Shown here: positions 27,855-36,783 of the stretch, piece after piece | How positions within the stretch are numbered: the stretch's first letter is position 1 | Layout: each line of letters starts with the position of its first letter | Source: Luteimonas marina | GTDB lineage: Bacteria > Pseudomonadota > Gammaproteobacteria > Xanthomonadales > Xanthomonadaceae | Reading direction: 5' to 3' | Assembly: GCF_007859325.1 (NCBI RefSeq) | Contig: NZ_VOHK01000003.1 | Location: 248,001-312,000, forward strand | Length of the DNA: 64,000 nt | Position numbers and translations under genes: made by a program | Notes under the pieces: model-generated | The model's input: the letters and a program-made list of their open reading frames with translations, nothing else | The model's database searches: none | What the model was told of the DNA's origin: nothing

Positions 27855-28444
27855 AGCGCGAGGTCGGTCAGCAGCGCCGCCGGGTCGGGTCGCTCGCGTT
27901 CCGGCGCTTCCAGCTGCGGCGTGCCGATGTGGATGAAGCCGGCGACGCGCTCGTGCGCGGCGACGCCCAGCAACCGCCGCGCCTGATCGTCGTAGGCGGG
28001 CCAGCCGGTGATCCAGTTCGCGCCGAAGCCCAGCGACTGTGCCGCCTGCAGCAGCGCGAAGCACACGCAGCCGGCGCTCAGCAGGCGCTCCTGTTCGGGG
28101 ATCTGGGCGTCGTCCGGGTCCAGCACCGCGATCACCGCGACCACCAGCGGCGCATGGGTGAAGCGCTGGCGGTCCTTGTCGACGACGGCGCTGCCGGCCG
28201 CCGGATCGCGCTGCAGGGTGAGCGCGGCCAGGGCCTCGCCCAGCCGCGCACGGGCGTCGCCCTGGATGCGCAGGAATCGGAACGGCACGCGCTTGCCGTG
28301 GTCGGGCACGCGCACGGCCGAGCGCAGCATGCGCAGCAGGGTGGCGTCGTCGGGTCCGGGTTCGCCGAGCTGGCGCGCGGGCACCGAGCGACGAAAGTCC
28401 AAGGGGATCAAGGCGCTATCGGGAGTATTTGCGGATGCAGTCAC
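27851..28444 (-). CDS. Nitroreductase family protein (YdjA-like)
   Basis: FMN-dependent oxidoreductase, 197 residues from the GTG at 28444. It begins RRSVPARQL and continues RSAVRVPDHGKRVPFRFLRI, typical of the small YdjA-type nitroreductases, and has GANWITGWPAYDD near the C-terminus. The physiological substrate is unknown. An upstream in-frame start would add 49 residues and run into the divergent DUF1631 gene, so the GTG is preferred. First gene of the nitroreductase-exonuclease-Nudix-amidohydrolase run. Confidence 0.85.
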   Translation of the reverse strand: MTASANTPDSALIPLDFRRSVPARQLGEPGPDDATLLRMLRSAVRVPDHGKRVPFRFLRIQGDARARLGEALAALTLQRDPAAGSAVVDKDRQRFTHAPLVVAVIAVLDPDDAQIPEQERLLSAGCVCFALLQAAQSLGFGANWITGWPAYDDQARRLLGVAAHERVAGFIHIGTPQLEAPERERPDPAALLTDLAL

Positions 28445-28509
28445 AGACCTGTAGCCGGTTGCAGGGAATGATGTGAAGGCGATTCGACCTTGCGCATTGT
28501 CCCCCCAAA

Positions 28510-30942
28510 ATGACGCTCCGTGCCGTTCCGACAGGTTTGCAGCCGGGCCGGGCCAGTGCCCTGCACGCGCCCGCACGCGTACTTGAATCATTGAAACATG
28601 AGGCCGTGACCGGACTCGGCGGCGTGCTGTCGGGCTTCTGGAGCGGGATCGAGGAGCAGGTGCGGCTGGCCGCGCTCGCCGGGCACGACTACATTGCCGT
28701 GCAGGAGGACCGCGTCGCGGTGATGGCGCTCAGCCATCGCGCGCTGGAGCTGGCCACGCGCTTCCGCGAATCGATCGAGAAGGAGTTCGCGCGCTGGGAG
28801 GCTCCCGCCGACGCGCCGCAGCGCGAGCGCTCGCTGACGCTGATGTCGGAGTCCGAGCTGGAGATCCACCTCGCCGGCCAGCAGATCACCGAACTGCTCG
28901 ACCACCAGTTCCTGCATCCGCTGGCGCAGCTCGACGAGCGCCTGCGCCAGCTGTCGGCCGCGCTCGGCAACACCCGGCGGCGGCCGAATCCGCTGCGCCC
29001 GGAAGTGCCGGTCACCGCGTTCGTCGCGCTGTTCGCCGCCGACGACCTGACCAGCGGCCTGCGCTCGATGGTGTTCCAGCAGTTCGACAAGCGCCTGCCG
29101 AAGGTGCTGGGCGAGCTGTACGACAAGACCAACGCCATCCTCGACGCGGCGTCCTTCAGCGCCAGCGCGCCCGCGCGCGCGCATGCGGGCGGGTCCGCAT
29201 CGGCGGGTCGCGCGCCGGTCGCGCGCGGCGGCGAGGCGGACGGCGAATGGGTACCCGATGGTGGCACCGTGCCGCACCTGGCCGGATCGGGCGCGGGTGA
29301 CGGCGTGCCGCAGGCCCGCGACGAAGGCGCGCGCGCCGGCGCGGAAGCGATCAACGACGCCGGCGAAACCGCCGCGACCGGCCGCGTGCGCGAGCAGGTG
29401 GTCGCCGAAGCGCTCGCCAGTGGCCGTCCGCTGCGCTACCGCGACCTCGTCCGCGACCAGCTGCGCGCCTGGCGCGCGCGCGAACCGGGCGAGGCGCAGG
29501 TTTCGGGCGACGGCGGACAGGCGGCGGACATGCCGGAAGCCGGTGTCGCGGCGGATGCGGCGCCCGGCACCGGCGGGCACGTCCTCGACACGGCCGAACT
29601 GCTCAATCTCGCCTCGCTGCTGCAGGGCGACGACCCGGCGCCGTTCGAGAAGGTCCTGGCCGGCGAGGATGCGCGGCCGCTGGCCGACGCGATCCGGCAC
29701 GCGCTGCTCAGCGGCGTGCGCCAGATCGGCTTCGATCCGGCCAACACCCGTTTCAGCAGCGACGAGGAGGACGCGATCGACCTGATCGGCATCCTGTTCC
29801 AGTCGCTGTTCGACGCCAACGACCTGGTCGGCGACGCGCGCCAGATGTACGGCAAGCTCGTGGTCCCCTACCTCAAGGTCGCGCTGACCGACGACTCGCT
29901 GTTCAACCGCCGCAGCCACCCGGCGCGGCGGCTGCTCGACGCGGTGACCGAAGCCTGCGACGGCAACGTCGGCAGGACGCCGCAGGATCAGGAGACGCTC
30001 AACCAGGCCGGGCACGCGGTCGACCGCGTGGTCGGCGAATACCAGGACGACCAGGCGATCTTTGAGCTTGCCGCCGCGGAGCTGCGCGACCACCTCGACC
30101 AGCAGCGCCGCCGCGCCGAACTGACCGAGAAGCGGGCCGCCGAGGCGATCCACGGGCGCGAGCGCCTGCAGCAGGCCCGGCGCAGCGCCGCGGGCCTGGT
30201 GGCGTCGCGGCTGGCCGACCGGCAGATGACCGCCGCGGTCGCGCATTTCCTCGACCGTCACTGGCGCCACCACCTCACCCAGACCTGGTTGCGCGACGGC
30301 CCCGATTCGCAGCGTCACCTGTCGGCGATCAACGTCGGCGACGCGATGGTGCAGGTCGACGCCGACGCGGCCGAGGTGCGCGGCGCGGTCGTCGCCAAGC
30401 AGCTCCTCGCACTGCAGGTGCCGCTCGGCGAGTGCTACACCAGCTGCGGCATGGAGGCCACCGCGGCGCGCGACGCGATGGCGCGGATCATCTCCGCGCT
30501 GGCGCTGCCCGATACGCCGCGCACGGTGCACCAGCCGCAGGGCGAGGCCGCGGAAGCGGTTGATGACGGCGACGACGACGGCGTGCTCCGCGTCGCCGGC
30601 GGCAAGGCCGCGCTGGCGTTCGACCCGGCGATCGCGGCGCGCATGCGTCGCCTGCGCGTCGGCCAGGGGCTGCGGCTGGTCGACGAGGAGGGCCACGAAG
30701 GCGCGGGGCGGATCGCCTGGATCAGCCCGCTGACCGGGCGCTTCCTGATCGTCAACCGTCGCGGCGTGCGCAAGACGGTGGTGTCGCCCGAGGAACTGGC
30801 GGTGATGGTCGCCGAAGGACGCGCGCAGGTGCGCTCGGTGGATGCGCCGTTCGACGAGGCGATGAAGCAGCTGTGGCAGCGGATCAACGCCGGCCCGGAC
30901 GACGCGCCGGCCGCCGGCAGGGCCGCCTCCTCGGGCGGCTGA
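28510..30942 (+). CDS. DUF1631 family protein
   Basis: 810 residues, the full size of DUF1631 proteins, sometimes annotated as thymidine phosphorylase-like without biochemical support. The N-terminal half is helical (LSGFWSGIEEQVRLAALAG, ALSHRALELATRFRE). A disordered Ala/Gly-rich linker lies at about 217-310. The C-terminal part (about 690-780: LRVGQGLRLVDEEGHEG, AWISPLTGRFLIVNRRG) looks like a small beta-barrel. I see no catalytic motif. A role in cyclic-di-GMP or surface signalling is only a guess. It is divergent from the nitroreductase with a 65-bp gap. Confidence 0.8.
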   Translation: MTLRAVPTGLQPGRASALHAPARVLESLKHEAVTGLGGVLSGFWSGIEEQVRLAALAGHDYIAVQEDRVAVMALSHRALELATRFRESIEKEFARWEAPADAPQRERSLTLMSESELEIHLAGQQITELLDHQFLHPLAQLDERLRQLSAALGNTRRRPNPLRPEVPVTAFVALFAADDLTSGLRSMVFQQFDKRLPKVLGELYDKTNAILDAASFSASAPARAHAGGSASAGRAPVARGGEADGEWVPDGGTVPHLAGSGAGDGVPQARDEGARAGAEAINDAGETAATGRVREQVVAEALASGRPLRYRDLVRDQLRAWRAREPGEAQVSGDGGQAADMPEAGVAADAAPGTGGHVLDTAELLNLASLLQGDDPAPFEKVLAGEDARPLADAIRHALLSGVRQIGFDPANTRFSSDEEDAIDLIGILFQSLFDANDLVGDARQMYGKLVVPYLKVALTDDSLFNRRSHPARRLLDAVTEACDGNVGRTPQDQETLNQAGHAVDRVVGEYQDDQAIFELAAAELRDHLDQQRRRAELTEKRAAEAIHGRERLQQARRSAAGLVASRLADRQMTAAVAHFLDRHWRHHLTQTWLRDGPDSQRHLSAINVGDAMVQVDADAAEVRGAVVAKQLLALQVPLGECYTSCGMEATAARDAMARIISALALPDTPRTVHQPQGEAAEAVDDGDDDGVLRVAGGKAALAFDPAIAARMRRLRVGQGLRLVDEEGHEGAGRIAWISPLTGRFLIVNRRGVRKTVVSPEELAVMVAEGRAQVRSVDAPFDEAMKQLWQRINAGPDDAPAAGRAASSGG

Positions 30943-31054
30943 CCTGCGCGGCGCCCGGGCCGCGCAGTTGGTATCACCTGTTCCATTGCCGCCCAGCCAT
31001 GCGCCGGCCATGCCGATTCGCTACGATGGCGCGGACTTGTCCGGGGAGCGGTGC

Positions 31055-32152
31055 ATGGCGGTGATCATCGGTGTCGCGCGGGAAACCGCGCAGGGCGAAC
31101 GGCGCGTCGCGCTGACCCCGGAAACGGCGAAGAAGCTGGTGGCCGCCGGCGCCACGGTCCGCGTGCAGCGGGGGCTGGGCGATCTCGCGCATTTCCCCGA
31201 CCAGGCCTACGCCGACGCCGGCGTGCAGCTGGCGGACGGCGACGTGCTGGCCGATGCGGACGTGGTGCTGTGCGTGCAGCCGCCGCCCGCCGACGCGATC
31301 GCGCGCCTCAAGCCGGGCGCGGTGCTGGTCGGCGCGCTGCAGCCGCAGGCCGACGAGGCGCGCGCCGACGCGATCCGCGGCAACGGCATCGTCGCCTTCC
31401 CGCTCGAGCGCCTGCCGCGCACCACGCGCGCGCAGGCGATGGACATCCTCAGCTCGCAGGCCGGCATCGCCGGCTACAAGGCGGTGCTGATCGCGGCGCA
31501 GCTGGCGCCGCGCTATTTTCCGATGCTGACCACGGCCGCCGGCACCATCCGCCCGTCGAAGGTGCTGATCGTCGGCGCCGGCGTCGCCGGATTGCAGGCG
31601 GTGGCGACCGCCAGGCGCCTCGGCGCGCAGGTGGAATGCTTCGACGTGCGCCCGGAAACGCGCGAGCAGATCGAATCGCTCGGCGGCAAGTTTCTCGACC
31701 TCGGCGTCAGCGCCGCGGGCGAGGGTGGCTACGCGCGCCAGCTCACCGACGAAGAGCGCGCGCTGCAGCAGCAGCGGCTGGCCGACCACCTCAAGGGCAT
31801 CGACGTCATCGTCTGCACCGCCGCGGTGCCGGGACGGCCGGCGCCGAAGATCGTCAGCGCGGCGATGGTCGCGGGCATGAAGCCCGGCAGCGTGATCGTC
31901 GACCTCGCCGCCGAGACCGGGGGCAACTGCGAGCTCACGCAACCCGGCGAAACCGTCGCATCCGGCAACGACGTGGTCGTCGCCGGGCCGCTGAACCTCG
32001 CCAGCCAGGGCGCGCTGCACGCCAGCGAGATGTACGCGCGCAACCTCTACAACTTCGTCTCGCTGCTGCTCAGGGACGGCGCGCTCGCGTTCGACTGGGA
32101 CGACGAACTGCTGGCGAAGACGGTGTGGCCGGAGCGCGCGGCGGCGGCCTGA
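31055..32152 (+). CDS. pntAa: NAD(P) transhydrogenase alpha subunit, soluble NAD-binding part
   Basis: Domain I of the proton-translocating transhydrogenase that makes NADPH from NADH using the proton gradient. The 365-residue product matches the two-piece alpha subunit type (PntAa plus PntAb). Seen are GVARETAQGERRVALTP at the start, the conserved KAVLIAAQLAPRYFPMLTTAAGT segment (about 140-162), the dinucleotide motif VLIVGAGVAGLQAVATA (about 170-186) and DLAAETGGNCE (about 286). The ATG at 31055 follows GGGGAG. The membrane subunits begin 1.8 kb further on, beyond three opposing genes. Confidence 0.95.
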   Translation: MAVIIGVARETAQGERRVALTPETAKKLVAAGATVRVQRGLGDLAHFPDQAYADAGVQLADGDVLADADVVLCVQPPPADAIARLKPGAVLVGALQPQADEARADAIRGNGIVAFPLERLPRTTRAQAMDILSSQAGIAGYKAVLIAAQLAPRYFPMLTTAAGTIRPSKVLIVGAGVAGLQAVATARRLGAQVECFDVRPETREQIESLGGKFLDLGVSAAGEGGYARQLTDEERALQQQRLADHLKGIDVIVCTAAVPGRPAPKIVSAAMVAGMKPGSVIVDLAAETGGNCELTQPGETVASGNDVVVAGPLNLASQGALHASEMYARNLYNFVSLLLRDGALAFDWDDELLAKTVWPERAAAA

Positions 32153-32200
32153 GCCGAGGGGCGGCAGTATCGTTTCCCAGCCCTGTCATATTCCCCGAAC

Positions 32201-32292
32201 CCTGTCATTTCGACCGCAGGGAGAAATCTGCGGCCTCCGCGCGATATCGGAGCTGGTTGCGGGAGATTTCTCCCTGCGGTCGAAATGACAGG
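32201..32292. repeat. GTCAT-type paired-hairpin repeat
   Basis: Arms 32201-32229 and 32264-32292 form a perfect 29-bp inverted repeat. Each arm folds as ATTTC-GA-CC-GCA-GG-GA-GAAAT, the same frame as the copy at 10.96 kb but with changed, still pairing, bases in both stems. A partial CCTGTCAT copy lies just before it at 32181. It fills the convergent gap between pntAa and the DUF3106 gene. Confidence 0.92.
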
Positions 32293-32367
32293 GGCCGGGG
32301 CGCTGTACGGAATGGCGGACTCGGAGTGCCGGGCAGGCGCTTCCGTGCACTTCGTCGCGCGCGGCCT

Positions 32368-32796
32368 TTATCGCGAACGCGGCGGATCCTTCGCCGGATG
32401 CGCCTCCACCCACGCCTTGCGCTGTTCCGGCGTCATCGCCTTCCAGCGTTCGAGCATCGCCTTGCGCTCGGCCTCGGGCAGTGGCCGGATGTGTTCGAAC
32501 AGGGCGCGCGCCTGTTCGCGCTTTTCCGGCGGCATGTCCTGCCAGCGCTTCATGCCGTGGCGGGCGTGGCTGCGCTGCTCCGGGGTCATGGTCCGCCAGC
32601 GTTCGGCGTGTTCGAGCAGGTGCCGGCGCTTTTCCGGCGAGCTGTTGTTCCAGCGTTCGCGCACGGGCGCGAGCAGCAGTTCGCGCTGCGCGGGCGTCAG
32701 CTGTTCCCACGCCGGCAGCGGCGCGGGCGACTGCGCCATCGCGGCGAGCGGCGCGGCGGCGAGGAGGAGGGCAAGCAGGAAGGGGCGGGGCGACAT
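32368..32796 (-). CDS. DUF3106 secreted protein
   Basis: 142 residues with a cleavable signal peptide (LLAAAPLAAMAQ) and a mature part of about five tandem helical units, each roughly 21 residues and carrying W..L/M-(T/S/P)PE(Q/K)R (for example TMTPEQRSHARH, DMPPEKREQARA, AMTPEQRKAWVE). This is the DUF3106 pattern, a periplasmic all-helical protein of unknown function. Some such helical Thr-Pro-Glu-Gln-Arg proteins resemble metal or stress-sensing periplasmic proteins of the CpxP/CnrX kind, but that is an analogy. It is last in a sigma / membrane protein / DUF3106 cassette. Confidence 0.8.
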   Translation of the reverse strand: MSPRPFLLALLLAAAPLAAMAQSPAPLPAWEQLTPAQRELLLAPVRERWNNSSPEKRRHLLEHAERWRTMTPEQRSHARHGMKRWQDMPPEKREQARALFEHIRPLPEAERKAMLERWKAMTPEQRKAWVEAHPAKDPPRSR

Positions 32797-32799
32797 GGC

Positions 32800-33177
32800 T
32801 TACTCCATCGCGAGCAGGTCGGCGTCGCCGGAGGCGAGCCAGACGTAGAAATCGGGGTTCTGGTCGAGGTCGTCGAGCGCGTCCTCGATGCCTGCACCTG
32901 CAGCGACTGCCGCGATCGCCGGGTCGACGGGCGCGGGCGGTGCCTCGCCGGACATGCGCAGGCCGAAGCCGAGGCCGACCGCGACCACCAGCAGCGAGGC
33001 GAACGCCGCCGCCGGCAGCGGCCAGCGCAGGCCGCGCGCGGGCCTGACCGACAGCGCGGCGTGGCGGCGACGGTGCAACTGCGCCATGGTCGCGGCGGAC
33101 ACGTGCGCCAGCGCGTCGGCGTGCGTCGCGCGCATCGCCTGGTCGAAGCGGTCGTTGCCCGGGTCGTGGGTGGTCAT
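32800..33177 (-). CDS. Single-pass membrane protein, likely anti-sigma factor
   Basis: 125 residues: a cytoplasmic N-terminal part (about 1-50, with conserved-looking FDQAMRATHADALAHVSAAT), one membrane helix (about 57-75) and a periplasmic tail ending in acidic residues. I recognise no named domain. The ATG at 33177 overlaps the stop of the ECF sigma gene as ATGA, the usual arrangement of a sigma factor and its membrane anti-sigma partner, so that role is inferred from position and topology. Confidence 0.65.
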   Translation of the reverse strand: MTTHDPGNDRFDQAMRATHADALAHVSAATMAQLHRRRHAALSVRPARGLRWPLPAAAFASLLVVAVGLGFGLRMSGEAPPAPVDPAIAAVAAGAGIEDALDDLDQNPDFYVWLASGDADLLAME

Positions 33178-33728
33178 CGGAATTCCTCCAGCTGCTTCTG
33201 CAGGGCCTCGCGCGCGCGGAACAGGTGGGTTTTCACCGATCCCTCGCCGCAGCCCATGATCTTCGCGGTCGCCTCGACATCCAGTTCCTCCAGCACCCGC
33301 AGGGTGAACGCCTCGCGCTGCCGTGCCGGAAGCCCGCGCAGCGCGGCCGCCAGCCGGCTCCAGGCCTCGCGGCCGTCGTGGGCGCGCGAGGGATCGGGCG
33401 TGGCCTCGTCGGCCCAGTCGATCTCCTCGCCGTCCGGGTCGCGCGCATCGGTCAGCCACTTCAGGCGGAACGTGCGCCGGCGCTGCACGTCGATGATCCG
33501 GCTGCGCAGCACCGACCAGAACAGCGGCGTCCATTCCGCGGCGGGCCGGTCGCGGTAGCCGAGCATCTTCGTCATCGCGTCCTGCACCGCGTCCAGCGCG
33601 TCGTCGCGGTGGCGCAGGCCCAGTTCGGCGAAGCGGAAGGCCCGGGTCGAGACGCCGGAGAGGAATTCCTCCAGCGTCGCCGGCGGCTCCGGGCGCGTCG
33701 TGGCATCGGCTTGGGCGGCGGCGTCCAT
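33174..33728 (-). CDS. ECF-type RNA polymerase sigma factor
   Basis: Sigma-70 family regulator with region 2 (about 30-95, FAELGLRHRDDALDAVQDAMTKML) and region 4 (about 125-180, LPARQREAFTLRVLEELDVEATAKIMGCGEGSVKTHLFRAREAL). 184 residues from the ATG at 33728; upstream ATGs at 33812 and 33794 are in frame but only add disordered sequence. It is first in the sigma / anti-sigma-like / DUF3106 cassette that interrupts the pnt genes. The signal sensed is unknown; the pairing suggests envelope stress. Confidence 0.88.
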   Translation of the reverse strand: MDAAAQADATTRPEPPATLEEFLSGVSTRAFRFAELGLRHRDDALDAVQDAMTKMLGYRDRPAAEWTPLFWSVLRSRIIDVQRRRTFRLKWLTDARDPDGEEIDWADEATPDPSRAHDGREAWSRLAAALRGLPARQREAFTLRVLEELDVEATAKIMGCGEGSVKTHLFRAREALQKQLEEFR

Positions 33729-33947
33729 GGGCGCCAGCGTACCCGCACCGATCCGCAGCGACGCAAACCGGTCTTCGCCGAGCGCCTGCCTCATGTCGAT
33801 TCCGCCATCCATCCGTATCGTTGCAGCCGCAACTCCCGACCGGGTCCGGGGAGGTCAACGCCCGGCGACGCGAACGGTTGACCGGCCCGCGCCGGGTTCA
33901 GCCCCGGTTATGATGCGGGCCTCACGCAGTGCAGCCGGGAGTGGGGG

Positions 33948-34247
33948 ATGATCGACGGGTTCGTGGCCTTGTACATCTTCATGCTGGCGGCGATCGCCGG
34001 CCACGTGATCATTTCGCGGGTGCCGGTGATCCTGCACACGCCGCTGATGTCGGGCAGCAACTTCATCCACGGCATCGTGCTGATCGGGGCGATGGTGGTG
34101 CTCGGGCATGCCGACACCACGCTGGAGAAGGCGATCGGCTTCGTCGCGGTGTTCCTCGGCGCCGGCAACGCCGCCGGCGGTTACGTGGTGACCGAGCGCA
34201 TGCTGGAGATGTTCAAGTCGTCCAAGAAGCCGGAGACGAAGGCATGA
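33948..34247 (+). CDS. pntAb: NAD(P) transhydrogenase alpha subunit, membrane part
   Basis: 99-residue membrane subunit with three predicted helices (about 5-22, 37-55 and 60-80). The motif RVPVILHTPLMSGSNFIHGI is typical of the PntA C-terminal membrane domain. It forms the proton channel together with PntB. A start preceded by GTGGGGG gives a modest ribosome-binding site. The stop overlaps the pntB ATG as ATGA. Confidence 0.94.
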   Translation: MIDGFVALYIFMLAAIAGHVIISRVPVILHTPLMSGSNFIHGIVLIGAMVVLGHADTTLEKAIGFVAVFLGAGNAAGGYVVTERMLEMFKSSKKPETKA

Positions 34248-35653
34248 GCCCGGCCCTGGCGCAGTTCCTCGATCTCGCGATCAAGGCCAGCTACCTGGTC
34301 GCGGCCACGCTGTTCCTGCTCGGCCTGCAGCGCATGGCCTCGCCGATGACCGCGCGCAGCGGCATCCGCTGGGCGGGCCTGGGCATGGTGATCGCCACGG
34401 TGGCGACGTTCTTCCTGCCGGGCCTGCACAACATCGCGCTGATCCTGGTGGCGACGCTGCTGGGCACGGTGTCGGCCTGGGTCTGGGGCAAGAAGGTGGC
34501 GATCACCGACATGCCGCAGATGGTGGCGCTGTTCAACGGCATGGGCGGCGGCTCGGCGGCGGCGATCGGCGCGGTGGAACTGCTGCGCTGGTCGGCGGCG
34601 GGGCAGGCCTCGGGCCCGGTGCCGCTGGTGCTGGCGGTGCTGGGCTCGCTGATCGGCTCGGTGGCGCTGTCGGGTTCGGTGATCGCCTGGGCCAAGCTCG
34701 ACGGGCGCATGGACAAGCGCTACACCTTCCCGGGGCAGCAGGCGTTCAACTTCTTGGTGTTCGCCGCGGCCGTGGTGCTGGGCGGCGTGGTGATCTGGTC
34801 GCTGGGCATGCCTGCGATCGTCGCCTTCTTCCTGGTGGCGCTGGCGCTGGGCATCCTGATGACGCTGCCGATCGGCGGCGCCGACATGCCGGTGGTGATC
34901 TCGCTGTACAACGCCTTCACCGGTCTGGCGGTCGCGTTCGAGGGCTACGTGCTCGGCAACGAGGCGCTGATCATCGCCGGCATGATGGTCGGCGCGGCCG
35001 GCATCCTGCTCACGCGGCTGATGGCCAAGGCGATGAACCGGCCGATCAGCAACGTGCTGTTCTCCAACTTCGGCGGGGCGAGCGGCGAGGCGCAGGAGAT
35101 CACCGGTGCGCAGAAGCCGATCGAGGCCGGCGACGTGGCGGCGATGATGGCCTTCGCCGAGCGCGTGGTGATCGTGCCCGGCTACGGCATGGCGGTGGCG
35201 CAGGCGCAGCACAAGATCTGGGAGCTGACGCAGCGGCTGATCGAGCGCGGGGTGAAGGTGAAGTTCGCGATCCACCCGGTGGCCGGCCGCATGCCCGGGC
35301 ACATGAACGTGCTGCTGGCCGAGGCCGGCGTGCCCTACGATCTGATCGCGGACATGGACGACATCAACCCCGAGTTCGCCAATACCGACGTTTCGCTGGT
35401 GATCGGCGCCAACGACGTGGTGAATCCGGTGGCCAAGACCGACCCGGCTTCGCCGATCTACGGCATGCCGATCCTGGACGTGGTGAACTCGAAGAACACC
35501 ATCGTCATCAAGCGCGGCAGGGGCACCGGCTTTGCCGGCATCGAGAACGCGCTGTTCTACGCCGACAACACGCGCATGCTCTACGGCGACGGCGCGGAGA
35601 TGGCGAGCGCCCTGGTCAGCGAACTCAAGGCGCTCGACGGCGGCGGGCACTGA
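34244..35653 (+). CDS. pntB: NAD(P) transhydrogenase beta subunit PntB
   Basis: 469-residue subunit with about nine membrane helices (about 8-260) and a soluble NADP(H)-binding domain III (about 290-469). Family sequences seen are FFLPGLHNIALILVATLLGT, GGADMPVVISLYNAFTG (about 210), the NADP motif VIVPGYGMAVAQAQH (about 309) and FAIHPVAGRMPGHMNVLLAEA (about 340). It works with PntAa and PntAb in the inner membrane. An 18-bp convergent gap separates it from the next gene. Confidence 0.96.
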   Translation: MSPALAQFLDLAIKASYLVAATLFLLGLQRMASPMTARSGIRWAGLGMVIATVATFFLPGLHNIALILVATLLGTVSAWVWGKKVAITDMPQMVALFNGMGGGSAAAIGAVELLRWSAAGQASGPVPLVLAVLGSLIGSVALSGSVIAWAKLDGRMDKRYTFPGQQAFNFLVFAAAVVLGGVVIWSLGMPAIVAFFLVALALGILMTLPIGGADMPVVISLYNAFTGLAVAFEGYVLGNEALIIAGMMVGAAGILLTRLMAKAMNRPISNVLFSNFGGASGEAQEITGAQKPIEAGDVAAMMAFAERVVIVPGYGMAVAQAQHKIWELTQRLIERGVKVKFAIHPVAGRMPGHMNVLLAEAGVPYDLIADMDDINPEFANTDVSLVIGANDVVNPVAKTDPASPIYGMPILDVVNSKNTIVIKRGRGTGFAGIENALFYADNTRMLYGDGAEMASALVSELKALDGGGH

Positions 35654-35671
35654 GCCCGCCGCGCCGCGCGG

Positions 35672-36085
35672 TCAGCGCGAGGCGAGGGCGGCCACCACCA
35701 GCGCCGCCGCCATCCAGGCCAGGTCGGTGGCGGTGTTGGACAGCCGCATCAGCAGCCAGGCGAAGTCCGGGCCGAGCTTGAGCATCGAGTCCCACGGCAG
35801 CAGGCCCATGTGGCGGCCCAGCCAAGCGGCGACGATGCCCCAGTTGGCGGCGAGGATCGCCAGCAGCGTCGCCAGCACGCCGCACAGCGCGCGCCCGAAG
35901 CCGGGCCGCAGGCGCGCCAGGCGGACGATCAGGGCGGCGTCCGCGGCCGCGACCAGCGCCATCCAGCTGCTCTGCGAATCGAGCGCCATCGCCACCAGCA
36001 CCCAGGCCGCGGCGATGCCGAGGCTGCCCAGCAGCAGCAGGCCCGCGGCGAGCGCGAGGGAGGCGGGGCGGCGCTGTTGCGTCAT
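35672..36085 (-). CDS. Hypothetical small membrane protein
   Basis: 137 residues with four predicted membrane helices (about 10-34, 40-55, 65-88 and 115-135), N-terminus short and basic. I do not recognise a family. It is convergent to pntB (18 bp) and divergent from sufT (97 bp), so it is probably a single-gene unit. Confidence 0.6.
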   Translation of the reverse strand: MTQQRRPASLALAAGLLLLGSLGIAAAWVLVAMALDSQSSWMALVAAADAALIVRLARLRPGFGRALCGVLATLLAILAANWGIVAAWLGRHMGLLPWDSMLKLGPDFAWLLMRLSNTATDLAWMAAALVVAALASR

Positions 36086-36182
36086 GCGGAAGGCATCGTT
36101 GCGGACGGCCGCTCAGGATACCGGGCGCGCGGCGATACAATGAGCGGCTTGCACGACGGGCCTTCGCCCCCATCCTTCCCGC

Positions 36183-36734
36183 ATGTATTCCCGCAGCAGC
36201 GAACCGGTGCGCTTCGAGCGCGATTGCGAGGCCGTCCTCGTCCCGCAGGGCGAGGGCGTCACCCTGCCCGCGGGCAGTGTCGGCTACATCACCCAGGCGC
36301 TGGGCGGCAGCTGGACGGTGTTCGTCGAGGGCAACCTGTTCCGCATCGCGGGCAAGGACGCCGACGCCATCGGCAAGGAGCCGCCGGAGCCGCTGGAGCT
36401 GCCCGACGGCGCCGATGACGCCGCGGTGGAACAACTGGTCTGGAAGCAGCTGCGGACCTGCTTCGACCCGGAAATCCCCATCAACGTGGTCGATCTCGGC
36501 CTGGTCTACGAGGCCCAGGTCCGCTCGCTCGGCGACGGCCGCCGCGCGGTCGACGTGCAGATGACCCTCACCGCGCCCGGCTGCGGCATGGGCGAGATCC
36601 TGCTCGAGGACGTGCGCAGCAAGCTCGAGCTGATCCCGACGGTCGACGAGGCCGACGTCGAGCTGGTGTTCGATCCGCCGTGGAACCAGACCATGATGTC
36701 CGAGGCCGCGCGCCTCGAGACGGGCATGCTGTAG
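36183..36734 (+). CDS. sufT: Iron-sulfur cluster assembly factor SufT
   Basis: 183-residue SufT protein: an N-terminal extension with a small beta-rich region (about 1-70) and a MIP18/DUF59 domain (about 80-183). The DPEIPINVVDLGLVYE (about 98) and LTAPGCGMGEILLEDV (about 130) segments are signatures; the single exposed cysteine in PGCGMG is the conserved reactive one. SufT assists Fe-S cluster maturation. No suf operon is in the window. Confidence 0.92.
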   Translation: MYSRSSEPVRFERDCEAVLVPQGEGVTLPAGSVGYITQALGGSWTVFVEGNLFRIAGKDADAIGKEPPEPLELPDGADDAAVEQLVWKQLRTCFDPEIPINVVDLGLVYEAQVRSLGDGRRAVDVQMTLTAPGCGMGEILLEDVRSKLELIPTVDEADVELVFDPPWNQTMMSEAARLETGML

Positions 36735-36761
36735 GGCAACAGACAGCGGTAGACATGTTGG

Positions 36762-36783
36762 AATCGTGAGAGAAATCACGATT
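36762..36783. promoter_or_regulatory. Candidate Clp/CRP binding site upstream of the S8 protease
   Basis: A 22-bp perfect palindrome with arms AATCGTGA and TCACGATT around a six-base centre. Geometry equals the CRP/Clp consensus TGTGA-N6-TCACA with only the outer base changed (CGTGA-N6-TCACG). It lies about 205 bp before the protease start. Clp is a known activator of extracellular enzymes in Xanthomonas and Lysobacter, so a role here is plausible; it also lies only 28 bp after sufT and might be a weak hairpin instead. Confidence 0.55.

Noticed and set aside
27851-28591. A longer nitroreductase start at 28591
   Set aside because: The extra 49 residues show no family match and would overlap the divergent DUF1631 gene.
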